NCBI GenBank assembly: GCA_037447655.1
Contig: JBBHKE010003445.1
Coordinates: 71,921 to 135,920 of the forward strand
Direction: 5' to 3'
Length of the DNA: 64,000 nucleotides
Origin: Zygnema cylindricum
Taxonomy: Eukaryota > Streptophyta > Zygnematophyceae > Zygnematales > Zygnemataceae
Shown here: positions 48,695 through 60,074 of the stretch, in pieces
How the letters are laid out: each line of letters opens with the position of its first letter
How positions within the stretch are numbered: position 1 is the first letter of the stretch
Position numbers and translations under genes: made by a program
Notes under the pieces: generated by a model
Told to the model about the DNA's origin: nothing
The model's input: the letters and a program-made list of their open reading frames with translations, nothing else
Database searches by the model: none

Positions 48695-49510
48695 ATGAAG
48701 GGAATATTACCATTTTGGGGCACTTGTAACCGTCCATACATCATTAAGCGGGGGGAGACTTGTCCAAACATTATTCGAAATTACATGGGTGGGGACGTGA
48801 CAAAATTTTATACTCTAAACCCTGGTATATATTGTGGTCGTATCAAGTTATCTTTCGACAAAGACAACACCTTTCAGCAAGAGGTGAGAAAAATTCAAAC
48901 ATTTCAACATTTTTCCGATTTACCAAAGTCCATAACCAATAGTCATTATTTCAAAACCCACAATGCATTATTTCCTCTTTGGACGTTTCATGGAACAAGG
49001 TTTTCCCCATTCATTGCATGTGATTTTTATACCATCATCAGTCATTATGCTAGACAAATTACTATGATCGATCGGAGATTAACATTGTCTTTGTAATCTC
49101 CTATACGATATAGTGTAAGCCTTTGTGGTTGCTTATTATCTTCGAATTAGAGTTTGTATTTTTCACTACCACAAAGATTATCCACATTAGTGCAGAAGAA
49201 CTAATTGTGGCGCATAATGTTTATTGGGGTTTGTGTATCTCTTTTTTTACTCCAGGTTTGCTTAGACAGTGTGGACCTTGGAGGTGCAAAAGCAGGATGC
49301 AACGGGACAGTTGTCACATTGGCAACCACAAACACCTGTAATAGCCTGGTCACAAAGTACTTCAAAGGTGATCCAAAGACAAAAATAAAACCTGGTTCCT
49401 TTCTCACTTTAAATTCCTTCGCATGTACCTCGAAGGCACTTGCTAGTGTTCTTGCAAATGCCAAAAGATCCGGTAGAACTGCCAAAGTTTGTACTCCAAA
49501 ATTGAGATGA
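48695..49510 (+). CDS. LysM-domain protein, two exons, probably secreted
   Basis: Exon A ends at 48883 before GTGAGA; exon B runs from 49256 (after a TTTTTTTACTCCAG acceptor) to the stop at 49510, and the join is in phase. The first module reads CNRPYIIKRGETCPNIIRNY, then FYTLNPGIYC and VCL, the classic LysM pattern (Y.IK.GETC..I......F..LNPG..C). The second module, GCNGTVVTLATTNTCNSLV... LTLNSFAC... VCTPKL, repeats the spacing with four cysteines but is weaker. LysM modules bind chitin-type oligosaccharides or peptidoglycan; a small cysteine-paired protein like this is expected at the cell surface. The first ATG (48695) is not followed by a signal peptide, so an upstream exon carrying one probably exists and was not found. 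No kinase or membrane segment follows within the exons seen. Confidence 0.72.
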
Positions 49511-50029
49511 GATAGTCTATCACACGTTTGGATTACACGCGACGAAACAAAAAAATAGATTTTCTATAATCTCTTGAAGTTTTTCGTGAATAATAGGCGC
49601 TTCATGGTTTTAGAGTCACTTACTATCTTGTGAAATTGGGGATTTTATTGATTTTAAGCAAAAAGTATGAATTGTTCTTGAAAACTAATTAAGTTAGTTA
49701 ATAGTTTTTCTTCATACTTTTGGATTTAATTATCGTTTTTTTAACTTCAGCACCTTACTTTCCTCAATTCAAATTTATAGGACAACGTCAAGAACTCTTA
49801 ATCTATTTTGATAGCGTCTTCAGATATTCAGTCATTAGTACTTTGTGAACTAAGTTGACTATGCACGATTTCAATCGTTATTATATCACTTGTACTATAT
49901 ATGAACGTGGGTACCTTATTTCCTTGAAGTATAAATATTAAAAATTGAAATGAGATTCTTAAATCTGTTACTAATGCTTCTGTTACCTTTGTTTTTGCCC
50001 TACGCCTCTCCGCACTTCACTTTGCAGCA

Positions 50030-52545
50030 CCACGACATCCCTCTCTCTCTCCCTCTCTCTCTCTATATCTCTCTCTTTTTCTCTCTCTACCCCTCTCTTT
50101 CTCTCAATCTCTCTCCCTTCTCTCTAAGCCCATCCTTGCATCTTCCCGCAGGGCATCTCACCTCCCCACACCCCTCTTGTCCCTCACTTTTCATATTGAC
50201 CTTGACTTTCTTCCCTGCACCCCCCTCCCCCCCAACACGAACCTCACCCCCCGCGACACCCTCTTTCCAGCTAGCTCCGTCATTCTTGTCAAGAGCACAT
50301 TCTCCTCATACCTTCCTACACCTTTTAAACCACCACCCCTTCCCCCTCGCTCCTTGCATCCCCAATGACGCAATTTCTCTTGCTCCACACATCCACATAC
50401 CCTCTTCTCTCCCTCCCCACCCTTTCCCCATTTTTAGTGCAAGATTCTTTGCACACTTCCCTTCTTACACTCTCTCCGGTGGTGCCCACCCTCCCTCCCT
50501 CCCTCTCTCCATCCATCTTTGCCTTCCTCCCACTCTCTCTCTCTATCTCCCTTTTTCCCTCTACCTCTGCTCTCTCCCTCTCTCCATCTCTCTTTCTCTC
50601 CCACACTTGCTCTCCATCTCTCTCTCCCTCTCCCTCTCACTCTCCCCCCTTCTCTCTCGCCCCCCCTCTCTCTCTTTCCCGCTATCTCCCTCTCCACCTC
50701 TTCCCCTCGTATTCTCTCCCCCTCTTCACTCGTCTTCCTATATCTCTCTCCCTCCTATCTCCCCCTCCCTTTCTCCCTCTCTTTCTATATCTCCACATCC
50801 CTCCCTCCCTCTCACTCTCCCTCATTGTCCCTCTATCCCCCTACCTCTCCCGCTCCCTCCCCCCTCTCTCTCTCCCTCTCTATCCCTCTCCCCCTCCTTC
50901 CCTCCCTCCATCCCTTTCCCTCACTCTCCTTCCCTGATCCTCCGCTCCCTCCCTCCCCCTCACTTCCTCTCCCTCTCTCTCCCTTTCTCCTCCTACCCCT
51001 CCCTCCCTATCCCTCCCTCTCCCTCCCACTCCAACCCTCTCTCCCTCCTTTTACTCCGCCCTCTACCCCTTCCCCTGCCTCTCCTCCCCTCCATCCCTCC
51101 CTCTCCTACTCCCCTCCCTCTCTCTCTCCCCCGCTCTCTCTCCCTCTCCCTCTCCCTTACTATCTCTTTCCGTTCTTCCTTCCCTTCTTCCCTTCCTCCT
51201 TCCCTTCCTACCTAAATTTCCCTCTCCCTACCTTTACCTCCCTCTTCCTCACTCTACCTCATTTTCCCCTTCCTCTACCTCAACCGCTCCCTCTCCCCCC
51301 CTACCTCCCTCCCCCTCCTCCCTCCCTACCTCTATCTCCCTTTTTCTCTCCCTCTCTCACCCTCTTCCTCTTCCTCCCGCTCCCTCATTCTCTCCCTATA
51401 CCCCTTCCTCTCCCTTTTCCTCTCTCACTCCCTACCTCCCTCCCTCCTCCCCCCTCTCTCTCACCCTCTCTCACTCTCCCTCCATTCTTCCTTCCCTCCC
51501 CTTCCTCCTCCGCCTCCCTCCCTTTCCCTCTCTCCTTCCCTCTCCCCCTCCCTCTCCCCTTTCCTTTACTTCTTCCCCTCCCTCCCTCCCTACGCTAATA
51601 CCTACCTCCCCTTTATCCTCCCTCCCAATCTCCCTCTCCCTCACTCCCTCCGTCTCCATCCCCCCTCCCTGCTCGATCCCTCCCTCCCACCCTCTTTCTA
51701 TTCCTCAACCATCCCGCCCTCCCTCCCCCCCTCTGCCCTCCTCACCCCCTCCCTTTCTCCCTTCCCTTCCCTCTCTCTCCCTCCTGCTCTCCATTCCCCC
51801 CTCCTCCCCTCCACCCTCCCTCCCTCCCACCTTCCCTCCCTCCCTCTCCTCCTCTCCCTCCCCTCCACTCCCCCCTGTCACCCGTCCCCTGCTCGATCCC
51901 TCCCTCCCACCCTCTTTCTATTCCTCCTTCCTCCCTCCCTCCCTCCCCACCCCTCTGCCCGCCTTCTCCCTCCCTTCCTTGCTCCCTTCCCTTCCCCCTC
52001 TCTCCCTCCCGCTCTCTATTCCCCCCTCCTCCCCTCCACCCTCCCTCCCTCCCGCCTTCCCTCCCTCCCTCCACCTTTTTCCCTCTCCTCCTCTCCCTCC
52101 CCTCCAATCCCCCCTGTCGCTCTCCCCCTCCCCCTCTGTCCCACTTTCTCTCCTTCAACCACTCCCCATCCGCCTCCCCTTCCCCCTCTCCTCTTGCTGT
52201 CTCTCCTCCCCTCTCCCTCCCTCTTCGTATCCCTTATCCCTCCCCCTCTCTCTTCCACTCACTCTTCCCCCCCCTCACCGTCCTTCTCCCCCTCCCCCTC
52301 CCTCTCCCTCCTCCTCTCCCTCTTCCCCCCTTCTCACCGTCCCTCTTGCCCTCCCCCTCCCAATCCCCCCCTCTCTCTCTTCCCCCCCCTTCACTCTCCC
52401 TCTCCCATCCCCCTCCCCCTCCCCCTCCCCCTCCCCCTCCCCCTCCCTCTCCCTGTCTCTCTTCCCCTCTCTCTCCCCCTCTCTCTTCCTCTCCCTCTTC
52501 CCCCTTCTCTCAGCGTCTCTCTCCCCTCCCCCTCTTCCTGTCATA
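50030..52545. repeat. 2.5-kb polypyrimidine (C/T) tract
   Basis: The plus strand is overwhelmingly C and T, mostly CTCTCC, CCCTCC and TCTCTC units with rare A and G. Near-repeats of 100-200 bp occur (CCTGCTCGATCCCTCCCTCC at about 51668 and 51890; CCCCCTCCTCCCCTCCACCC at about 51797 and 52022). No gene is supported inside. Confidence 0.92.
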
Positions 52546-52771
52546 GTGTAATGCATGGTATCCATTTTTAGTTGATGCTCTGCGTCAACTCCAGTGTTGC
52601 GTGCCGTACGGATAGTTGTCCAAATAAGCATACCTATGATGTTTCTTGTAAATTGTACGGTACCTTCATATCGTAATGTTAAACAGTTTAGTACGTACCG
52701 CGATGTCGTATCTCGTACTTTATGTGATACTCGCTTGCATCGAAACTGCATTCCATACGTAATTCGGTAAG

Positions 52772-52890
52772 TACACCGTGAATCGCTATTAGCGTAATGA
52801 AATAGATAGCGTAATGAAACAATTAGCGTACTTTACGGTAAATTGTGTTTTTTCGGGTACACCATGATACTAATTTATCATGTACTCTAA
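52772..52890 (+). mobile_element. Truncated copy of the 493-bp element
   Basis: Matches 55078-55196 with a single visible difference (TGTACTC against TGTCCTC), then is cut off by a family-B element. Confidence 0.8.
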
Positions 52891-53360
52891 GGGTGACGTT
52901 CCATCAGGCGAAAAGTGGCGTAGTTTACAGAAATCCGCGACTCTCCGTACTAAGTCGTACCGCCTATTTTGTTTTTATACGAAAAACTACATTACAGAGA
53001 ATCTTGCGGATACTCTCCAAAGGTCTTGGAGGTAATACTAGCCGTCGGATGTTCATCTGTGAGGAGCTCGCTTCATTTTTTTCTGTAACTTTCAACCCAC
53101 CCCGAGGAGGTGGGTTGGCAGATACAGAAAAAAAAAATCGTGACACGCTGGACGATTAAGCTACGTGTCATGATGCAAAACCAACGAAAAATCTTAAGAT
53201 TTGCACATGACACGCGGTTTCCAAAATACAACCGAAAATAAAAACGAAATTTTGTAACATTCCCTCGTCACGCTATTTTCAATAATTTCTGTTCGTCACA
53301 CTATTTCTCTCAAAGGACTTTCGTTATGTTCGAAAACTGAAACCCTAAAAAGTGAGCTGG
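52890..53360 (+). mobile_element. Family-B element copy
   Basis: GGGTGACGTTCCATCAGGCG at the left, then the collinear body and the hairpin CAACCCACC...GGTGGGTTG at 53094-53118. It follows directly on, and cuts off, a partial copy of the 493-bp element of 55078-55570. Confidence 0.72.
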
Positions 53361-53369
53361 CGTACACCA

Positions 53370-53545
53370 TTAGTTTCTACAGGAAGCCAAGTCAACCCGA
53401 GGACTTTGAAGGCCATTAGACTGGGAGCGAGGAGGTAGTACATGAGAAACTTCGCGCCTCACGTTGTAGCCTGCGTCAGTGCCAGTTGCAGCAGTTGAGT
53501 CGCGAACCAAATCATGCGCATCAGTACGTTCACCGCCTGTAGGGC
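53370..53545 (-). pseudogene. Short relic of the non-LTR zinc-knuckle/endonuclease region
   Basis: The minus strand reads HLFRCPTGG..DAHDLVRDS...VRREVSHVLPPRS, aligned with HLLRCSHGG..QAHDTIRDT...VRREVSHIIPSRR of the copy at 15942-17303. Only about 60 codons remain. Confidence 0.55.
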
Positions 53546-53978
53546 AACGGAATAGATGAATCATTTTCGCACTTAGGGACGCTCTTCGAAGTAGTACCGA
53601 GAATCGTTACTACAATCCAAAATTCATAGTTGTCTCGTGCGCATAATAACCACGAAACGAACGGGCGAATACTACGCACGATACGCATTTAACGATGAAA
53701 AAAATGTAATAAAATGCGTACCTGAATATGTACCAGTACATTTTTGTACATTTCCTAACAATGTTCAGACATTTTTTGCACCTTTTAGGGTTACTTAAGG
53801 GGATTTTTAGGGCTTTAGAGTACATTTCCTTAGATTTCGTATGTTTAAGTATATCTGCCCCACACTTTTCATACATTTACGTACATCGTCCGTATTTCTT
53901 GTACCTTTTAGGGATATATATTTTAGGGTTTGTATGGTACATTCTCGTACATTTTCATATATTTCAGTACAGCTGCGC

Positions 53979-54507
53979 TACACCGCCAATCGTTATTAGC
54001 GTGTAGGTTTCTTTAGCGTGTACAACCAATTACAGTGGTGTACGCAAATTAAGAATTTAGAAATTTTGGAAAAAATCATACATTCTAATTGTTTGGTTAT
54101 GGTAATTTGGATCTTTGAAAAAAAAAATGTCGGCGAAAACATGCTTACACTAATATAGGTCTCCGACAAAATCACAAAATCGTATCAAATCGTACATTCA
54201 CACGGTCGAAACGCGGATGTCGGACGAGTATGTGCGAACGAGATTTTACGACCGGTTGTTTTCCTTTAGAACGCACATTCTCATGGTCCGCGGTTTTACT
54301 AAACTAATTTATTGTACTTTTAACTTTAAAAGGTACATTTGTGTACGGTCTGACGTTGACCATACACCACTCTTTTTATGAGACAACGTACTGAAAATAA
54401 CCCTAAATAGAATAAATAAAAAAATAGAATGAACTACACTAATGGAGAATAAAAAAAAATGTGGAACGGAATTAGTGTACACAACGCTAATAACGATTGG
54501 TGGTGTA
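53979..54507 (+). mobile_element. Family-A-related TIR element, 529 bp
   Basis: TACACCGCCAATCGTTATTAG at the left and CTAATAACGATTGGTGGTGTA at the right, inverted. The interior is unlike the 210-bp MITEs. Confidence 0.75.
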
Positions 54508-54914
54508 CCATTTTTGTACAGTTACGTATAGTGGTTGTACATTTTTGTACATAACAGGGTAATTAAAGGGGGGATTTTAGGGTTTCTACTTTCTAGGGTA
54601 CATTGCCGTACTTTCCTTTATATTTCAGTACTGCTACCGAAAAAATACCGTACCATTAAGTTTTGTTTGGTACATTTTTTGTACACTGTTGTACATTTCT
54701 GTTAATATTTCGTACGTTTTAAGATTTTTTAAGGATTTTTAATGATTATCTTTCCGTACTTTTTTTACATGTTTGTACAGCGAAAACTAAACGAATTTTA
54801 CGAAAAATATAAAAGTCGCGAATGCTACGTAGTTTTCGGAAAATAGTCTATATCCGTACGAATAAGACAACTAAGCCAAAATACTTTATAAAATTACCGA
54901 TTACATGGGGACGT

Positions 54915-55077
54915 ACCCTTAATACAACTTTTTCCCGCGCACACTTGTCCGATTCATACATGGAGACCGCCAATCGAAATGTGAGAATCTTAGCTTTTAA
55001 TTGCAACCGTCAGATTCGTAATCCGATCAGTGTGTACGAAGAAAATCTGTTTTTAGTGACAAAAAGATCATCAACAC
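54915..55077 (+). mobile_element. Partial family-A MITE between two TIR elements
   Basis: CCGCGCACACTTGTCCGATT, GGAGACCGCCAATCGAAATG and GTGTACGAAGAAAATCTG match family-A interiors. The left end is replaced by a family-D terminus fragment (TACATGGGGACGTACCCTTA, 54901). Confidence 0.5.
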
Positions 55078-55570
55078 TACACCGTGAATCGCTATTAGCG
55101 TAATGAAATAGATAGCGTAATGAAACAATTAGCGTACTTTACGGTAAATTGTGTTTTTTCGGGTACACCATGATACTAATTTATCATGTCCTCTAATTCG
55201 TAAACTGCTTTGTAAAAATTTTCAGCACATAAAATGTTCACACTAAAACATATATATGTACGAAACTGTTCAAATCGTACGCCGTCGAGATTTTTTGACA
55301 TCCGCGTATGCCGGAAAATATTTACGCAATTATATATTATTATATTTTATGTACTTTTAAGTTTAAAAATGTACTGAGTAAGACAGATCTGGCAGTCCGT
55401 ACACCACACTATTTAAAAGGGAACTAAATTACAGTTATGAACCGCATTGAGCGGGGTACCTCAAATAACGTGCAAAAACATTTAGCGTACTTTATTCTGT
55501 TTGAGAATTTGACCCAAAAAAAGGGGTACCCCAATTAGCGTCATGTACGCTAATAGCGATTCGCGGTGTA
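55078..55570 (+). mobile_element. Family-A-related TIR element, 493 bp
   Basis: TACACCGTGAATCGCTATTA at the left and TAATAGCGATTCGCGGTGTA at the right. Its first ~119 bp recur almost identically at 52772-52890. Confidence 0.78.
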
Positions 55571-56031
55571 CACCGTCGATCGTATTTAGCGTGTAGAAAT
55601 TATTAGTGTGTAGAATAATTTAGTGTCATGTACACTAATTTTGACTTAGAAAATTTCGAAGTTATACACTAATTTTTTCAACGTACGCCAATATAGGTAC
55701 AGTGATTTGTCAGAGGATATCGCATTAATATAAGTAAAGTCAGATCGACAATTTGTACATGCATACATTCCTCTAATTAATTCCTAACTATAATTTGGTT
55801 TTAGGGTGTAGACAATAGCGACAAACAAATGTACACTAAGCAGTACAAATATGAAATTCTTTAATTCACGGAAGTTTTTGTGGTGATAGCAGAGATTTTA
55901 TTAAAATGGTTTGTACTAATTGTTCACTTCGTAATTAAATGCAGAGAAAAATTAGTATCTTTACCTATTTCGTAAAACCCTCAAAATTTAGCCCGAATTA
56001 GTGTTCACCGCTAAATCGACCAACGGTTATA
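55569..56031 (+). mobile_element. Family-A-related element abutting its neighbours
   Basis: Begins TACACCGTCGATCGTATTTA, sharing TA with the end of the previous element, and ends near CTAAATCGACCAACGGTTATA, again sharing TA with the next element. The right terminus is diverged. Confidence 0.5.
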
Positions 56032-56241
56032 CACCGTGTTCGCTAATGGGGTTAATGCTTTTGCCATTTAAAACGTATTTTCTCCGTACGCACATATGGT
56101 TAATGGATTCGACGGTGCGATTGAAGGTAGATTCCCGCTTAGTTAGCGTCTCAAATTGAAAATCGGACAAGTGTGTACGGAGAAAAGATGTTTTAAGTGG
56201 CGAAACAATTGTTCACACTAATAACAATTGTACATGGTGTA
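56030..56241 (+). mobile_element. Family-A MITE, 212 bp
   Basis: Left TACACCGTGTTCGCTAATGG, right TAATAACAATTGTACATGGTGTA. Paired interior TTTTCTCCGTACGCACA / TGTGTACGGAGAAAAGATG. Confidence 0.7.
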
Positions 56242-56282
56242 CTATCTTGGTGATAAGTAATTTTATATTGTAGCGCGATGTT

Positions 56283-57140
56283 AGGGTACGTCCCTATGTA
56301 TTAAAGTACCGACTTTAATCTGTCGTTTTCACCGAAAACGCAGTTCCGTACGAGAAAAACTTTAGATGTACAAAAAAATCAATTCTTTAAAAGTACAGCA
56401 AACCTCAAGTCGATACTTTGAATGTACTTCATGTTTGTCGCCATGTGAACGCATTTTGGCGTTTTCTTTCTTTCGACCCCCGGGCAAGAGAATCCAGCCC
56501 GTCAAAAAACTTCATCGAAAATCACCTTGTGACCTGATTTCAGGGAAAGTACCGCCCAAACAACGAATGAAAAATGACCCACGCACGCGCCACACGAGTG
56601 GGAAAATTTTAGGACGAGAGAGAGTACTCGCTATTTTTCTCCCTGCCCGTCAAGTGCATGTACGGAAAAGACGAGGATGTAGAAAAAATTCTATGGGTCT
56701 CGGACCTGAGGCACACAAAACTGGTATGGAACGAAAGATATTTGAAAATTAATTCTTTTGACTACCTTTATGTATATTTTTATGGCAAGTAGGGCTAAAA
56801 TGGTTGAGAAAAGAAAATTGGGTATCCATGGCCGAAAGTTCTTGAATCTGTGATGTCACAAGTGAGCGTGACGTCATAATATTACAAAACCCTAAACATC
56901 TGCCATGTCACAAAATTACAAAATTGTAGACGTCTACATTTGTCGTTGTTTTTGATGGCGTCAACAATTTCGTAGTCGTCGTCAACCGTCACAAAGTTGT
57001 ACCTACGTCGGCACCCGTCACATTTCAAAGTTCCGATTCCATTTTCGCACATAGGGACGCTTTTCAAAGTAGTACGGAATACTTCACTACAGTCCAAAAT
57101 ACTTTTCAAAGTATCACTTACATGGGGACGTACCCTTAAT
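56283..57140 (+). mobile_element. Family-D TIR element, ~860 bp
   Basis: TTAGGGTACGTCCCTATGTA at the left and TACATGGGGACGTACCCTTA at the right. It is collinear with 12090-13111 but lacks part of the middle. TTA flanks both ends, compatible with a 3-bp target duplication. Confidence 0.75.
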
Positions 57141-58272
57141 ATCTCGTATTTTATACGCTCCGCGCTGCATAAAACCATAGTTGTTTAAATCGTGCGATTT
57201 TTTCGATTTTTACGATTGAAATGTATAGTTCGTGACAGATGAAAAAATCGCAAAAAAACGCGCTGTACTTTCTATCTGGTAAATTGAACGGGCAGTTTAT
57301 GTTAAAAGTACTATATTTGCCGTAAAATGTACGACTTTTTACGGAAATGTACGGAATTCGAGGAAAAGATAAGTCGCAGGTATTAGTATTATCTATCCAA
57401 ATAGCTGAACAAAAATATCACGAAACGTGTACGTCAGTTCATCGAAAATTTACGGACATTTTCGAGAAGAGACGTTGAACCGTCACAATATTTTCGCACG
57501 GTAAGTTTGAAAGATGTACAGGCGTCTTCTTCAATTTTTTTTGAAAGAAGACGCCATGGAATCTTGAAAACGAAAACAACAAGGAAGCCGCCTCCCTATA
57601 TCCTACCCTCCTCCCTCCCAACCTTTTTACTATCCTCTCTTCCAAAAAAGGAAGGGAGGTAGGGGAAGAGGGTTCGGATGAAGACATCATGGACATTGAT
57701 GTAGGGGAAGAGCATTTAGAGTAGAGATAGATGAAAAATATGTTTTTTTTTTGGATTAATATGATTGGTCTTTTTTTAATGTATTGTTTTTTTATGTCAT
57801 GCAATGCTGAATGTGAAAAATGTCATTTGATAGAGAAGGCGGCCATGAGTGTGCGTCAGATTGCATAAACAGCTAGACAGACTTTGACAAAATATGCCCT
57901 GGCCAATGTTTGAACACGAGTCTACTATTCGTAGCCGTAGCCTGATCACATACTCGCCGTTACTTGTTGATAAAGAACGTCTGATACACATATGCAGTGT
58001 GATATATATATTATATTTTATATTATTTAATGATCATTTAACGGGAAACTAACAAACTGCGCTGTATGTATTTTTTTTTTGCTTTATATGTACAGAAGTG
58101 TACGCATGAAATTCATTAACGATTTTTAACGATTTGTTCAAAACGTTAAATGCGTTCGTTACGTATAATTCGTCGCGATTAAATCGTTCGCACTAAACGC
58201 TATGAACTACTATGATATAACGTAATCCGTAAATAATTTCGTTCATTGTAATGATTAAGTGAACATACTAAG
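57141..58272. other. Between transposons, no gene seen
   Basis: Short open frames only. A run with inverted CTCCCTCCC / GGGAGG elements lies near 57608-57660. Confidence 0.5.
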
Positions 58273-58455
58273 TACATCGTGTATCGCTATTAGTCTAATA
58301 TTTTTAAGCCCAGAAAACATCTTTCCCCGTACACACTTGTCCGGTTTTTAGATGGAGCCGTCAGATGGTGACAATCTTGCCTTTCAACGGAACCCTCAAT
58401 TTATAATCTGAGAGTCTACTTAGAAATTATGTTTCGTGGCAAAACAATTTAACAC
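58273..58455 (+). mobile_element. Family-A MITE, right end lost
   Basis: TACATCGTGTATCGCTATTA and CATCTTTCCCCGTACACACTTGTCCGG are family landmarks. The right side decays after GTGGCAAAACAATTTAACAC. Confidence 0.6.
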
Positions 58456-58472
58456 GAGAGTGGTTGACTATA

Positions 58473-58560
58473 TTAAAAGCGATGGTAAACCATTTGTGCC
58501 ATGGGAACAAAAGTAGCATGGCAAAATCGCAAAGAAAACCCTACGGGCGAAGAAACAAAA
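58473..58560 (-). mobile_element. Relic of the non-LTR 3' tail
   Basis: AAAAGCGATGGTAAACCATT followed by GTGCCATGGGAACAAAAG is the 3' tag of the family seen at 15716 and 17565. No coding part is attached. Confidence 0.45.
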
Positions 58561-59052
58561 TTGATTAAACTAACGCCAAACACGGTGTAGCGTGATGTCA
58601 TATCTCATACTTTATGCGATAAGGTCCGTCAGGTGTGCATTATGTATGTCAATTTCGTAATGGTAAGTGAATATATAAGAATGCACATTGTATGTATCTT
58701 ATGTGTACGTGCTTTAGCGCTGCATCAAACGACATTCTGCGTAATTCAAAGTAAATGCATCGTAATGATATGTGAAAATTATAAGTAGCTCCGTGTAGTG
58801 TCTCATTACGATATGAACTCGGCATTAATTTAATCAAGCTGCAGTACTAAGATTCCGTACGTACAACAGATGTCGCAAAAGTCAAAATTTTAGAACCCGA
58901 ATCCTACATGTTTTTTTTTGTAAATTTAATACCCGAAATCTGGCCGGGTCATTGGAAGCTCCTAAATTGTTACCCAGTACACTATACGAGTTTACCAAAA
59001 ATAATGTTAACCGAAACTCGATTTCTCTTGACTACCCGTACCAGCCGGAAAC

Positions 59053-59271
59053 TACACTGTGTATCGCTATTACTGTAATTGTTTTTCTTTCCACTTAAAA
59101 TATCTTTTCTACTTACACACTTGTCGGATTTTAAATCTGACGGTTGAGATCGAAGGCAAGATTTTCACCTTTCGATTGGCGGTCTCTATGTGAAAATAGC
59201 ACAAGTGAGAACGGATAAAAGATGTTTTTAGTGGCGAAAAATTGTTAACCTTAATAGCGATTCATGGTGTA
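59053..59271 (+). mobile_element. Family-A MITE, 219 bp
   Basis: TACACTGTGTATCGCTATTA at the left, TAATAGCGATTCATGGTGTA at the right, with TTCGATTGGCGGTCTCTATG inside. Confidence 0.75.
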
Positions 59272-59781
59272 GGGTTACATCTCGTTATTTGTGGAAGCAC
59301 TATATAAAATGCATAGTTAACACATTGCAATAGAGTACGAAAACTGAGACCTTTGACGTACCAAAATGTATAAGTATTGTAATGATAAATATTGGGCCCT
59401 TTCCCATGTGAAAAATAAGGTTTTTTTTTTTGTCGTTTTCCTCTAAAATTTAGGCCTCAACAAGAAAATCCGCAGTCGTACCAAAAAAATAAAATTACCA
59501 AAGTAAAATTTGCCTCACGTTCAAACTTTAAATGTACTGCAATTTGTCGTCTAGCACATTTCGACCCACTTTTGCATCCCTCCAGCTCATCTTCAAACTC
59601 CTACACAAATCACCTCGCGAGGTGATTTTATCTAAAGTTCCATGAAGTGAACGAATACGCTGATGTTGTCGCACGCGTCGGAGGTTTTTTACAATTTTTG
59701 TGTGCGGGGAACCAGAAAAAAAACCCGATGCACGTTTACAGCCCTTACGTACTCTTTTTTTGTACACTTTTTTATGTATCC
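59272..59781. other. Flank of the long-TIR element
   Basis: Contains a perfect hairpin AAATCACCTCG / CGAGGTGATTT at 59608-59629 of the family-B central type, but the surrounding sequence is too diverged to call an element. Confidence 0.4.
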
Positions 59782-59990
59782 GTTGAGGGTGTTGAAACTG
59801 GTAGATTTCTAGAGTATTTTCTAGGTTTAATATGTTAGTATAAAAAGGAAAAGGACAGACAGCCTGCCTCCACCTCCTCTCTCTAGCCCCCATACTTGTT
59901 GTAGTCACTAAAGGATAGAGAGGGTGGTTGATCCATGGCTGCCCTAGTCCAACAGGCATTCATTTTTAGATTACTCTAAAAACATATATT

Positions 59991-60074
59991 ACGGACCAGG
60001 GATTTGATCCCTGTACCTACCGGTCGTCAGGTTGACCGACAGCGGTCAGCTTTATCCTATTAGACTAGGACCAA
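59991..60074 (-). other. tRNA-like segment in the left arm
   Basis: Inverted counterpart of 62453-62537. On the minus strand it reads TTGGTCCTAGTCTAATAGGA ... CAGGGATCAAATCCCTG, keeping a perfect T-stem although the bases differ from the right-arm copy. Confidence 0.5.

Noticed and set aside
49950-51598. Very long Pro/Ser/Leu open frames (421 and 359 codons) in the C/T tract, one starting with a hydrophobic leader
   Set aside because: Any frame of a pyrimidine strand lacks stops and yields Pro, Ser, Leu and Phe. Several frames are open at once and there is no domain or splice support.
51742-52751. Gly/Arg/Glu-rich open frames on the minus strand
   Set aside because: The complement of the same low-complexity tract; purine-only codons cannot include most stops.
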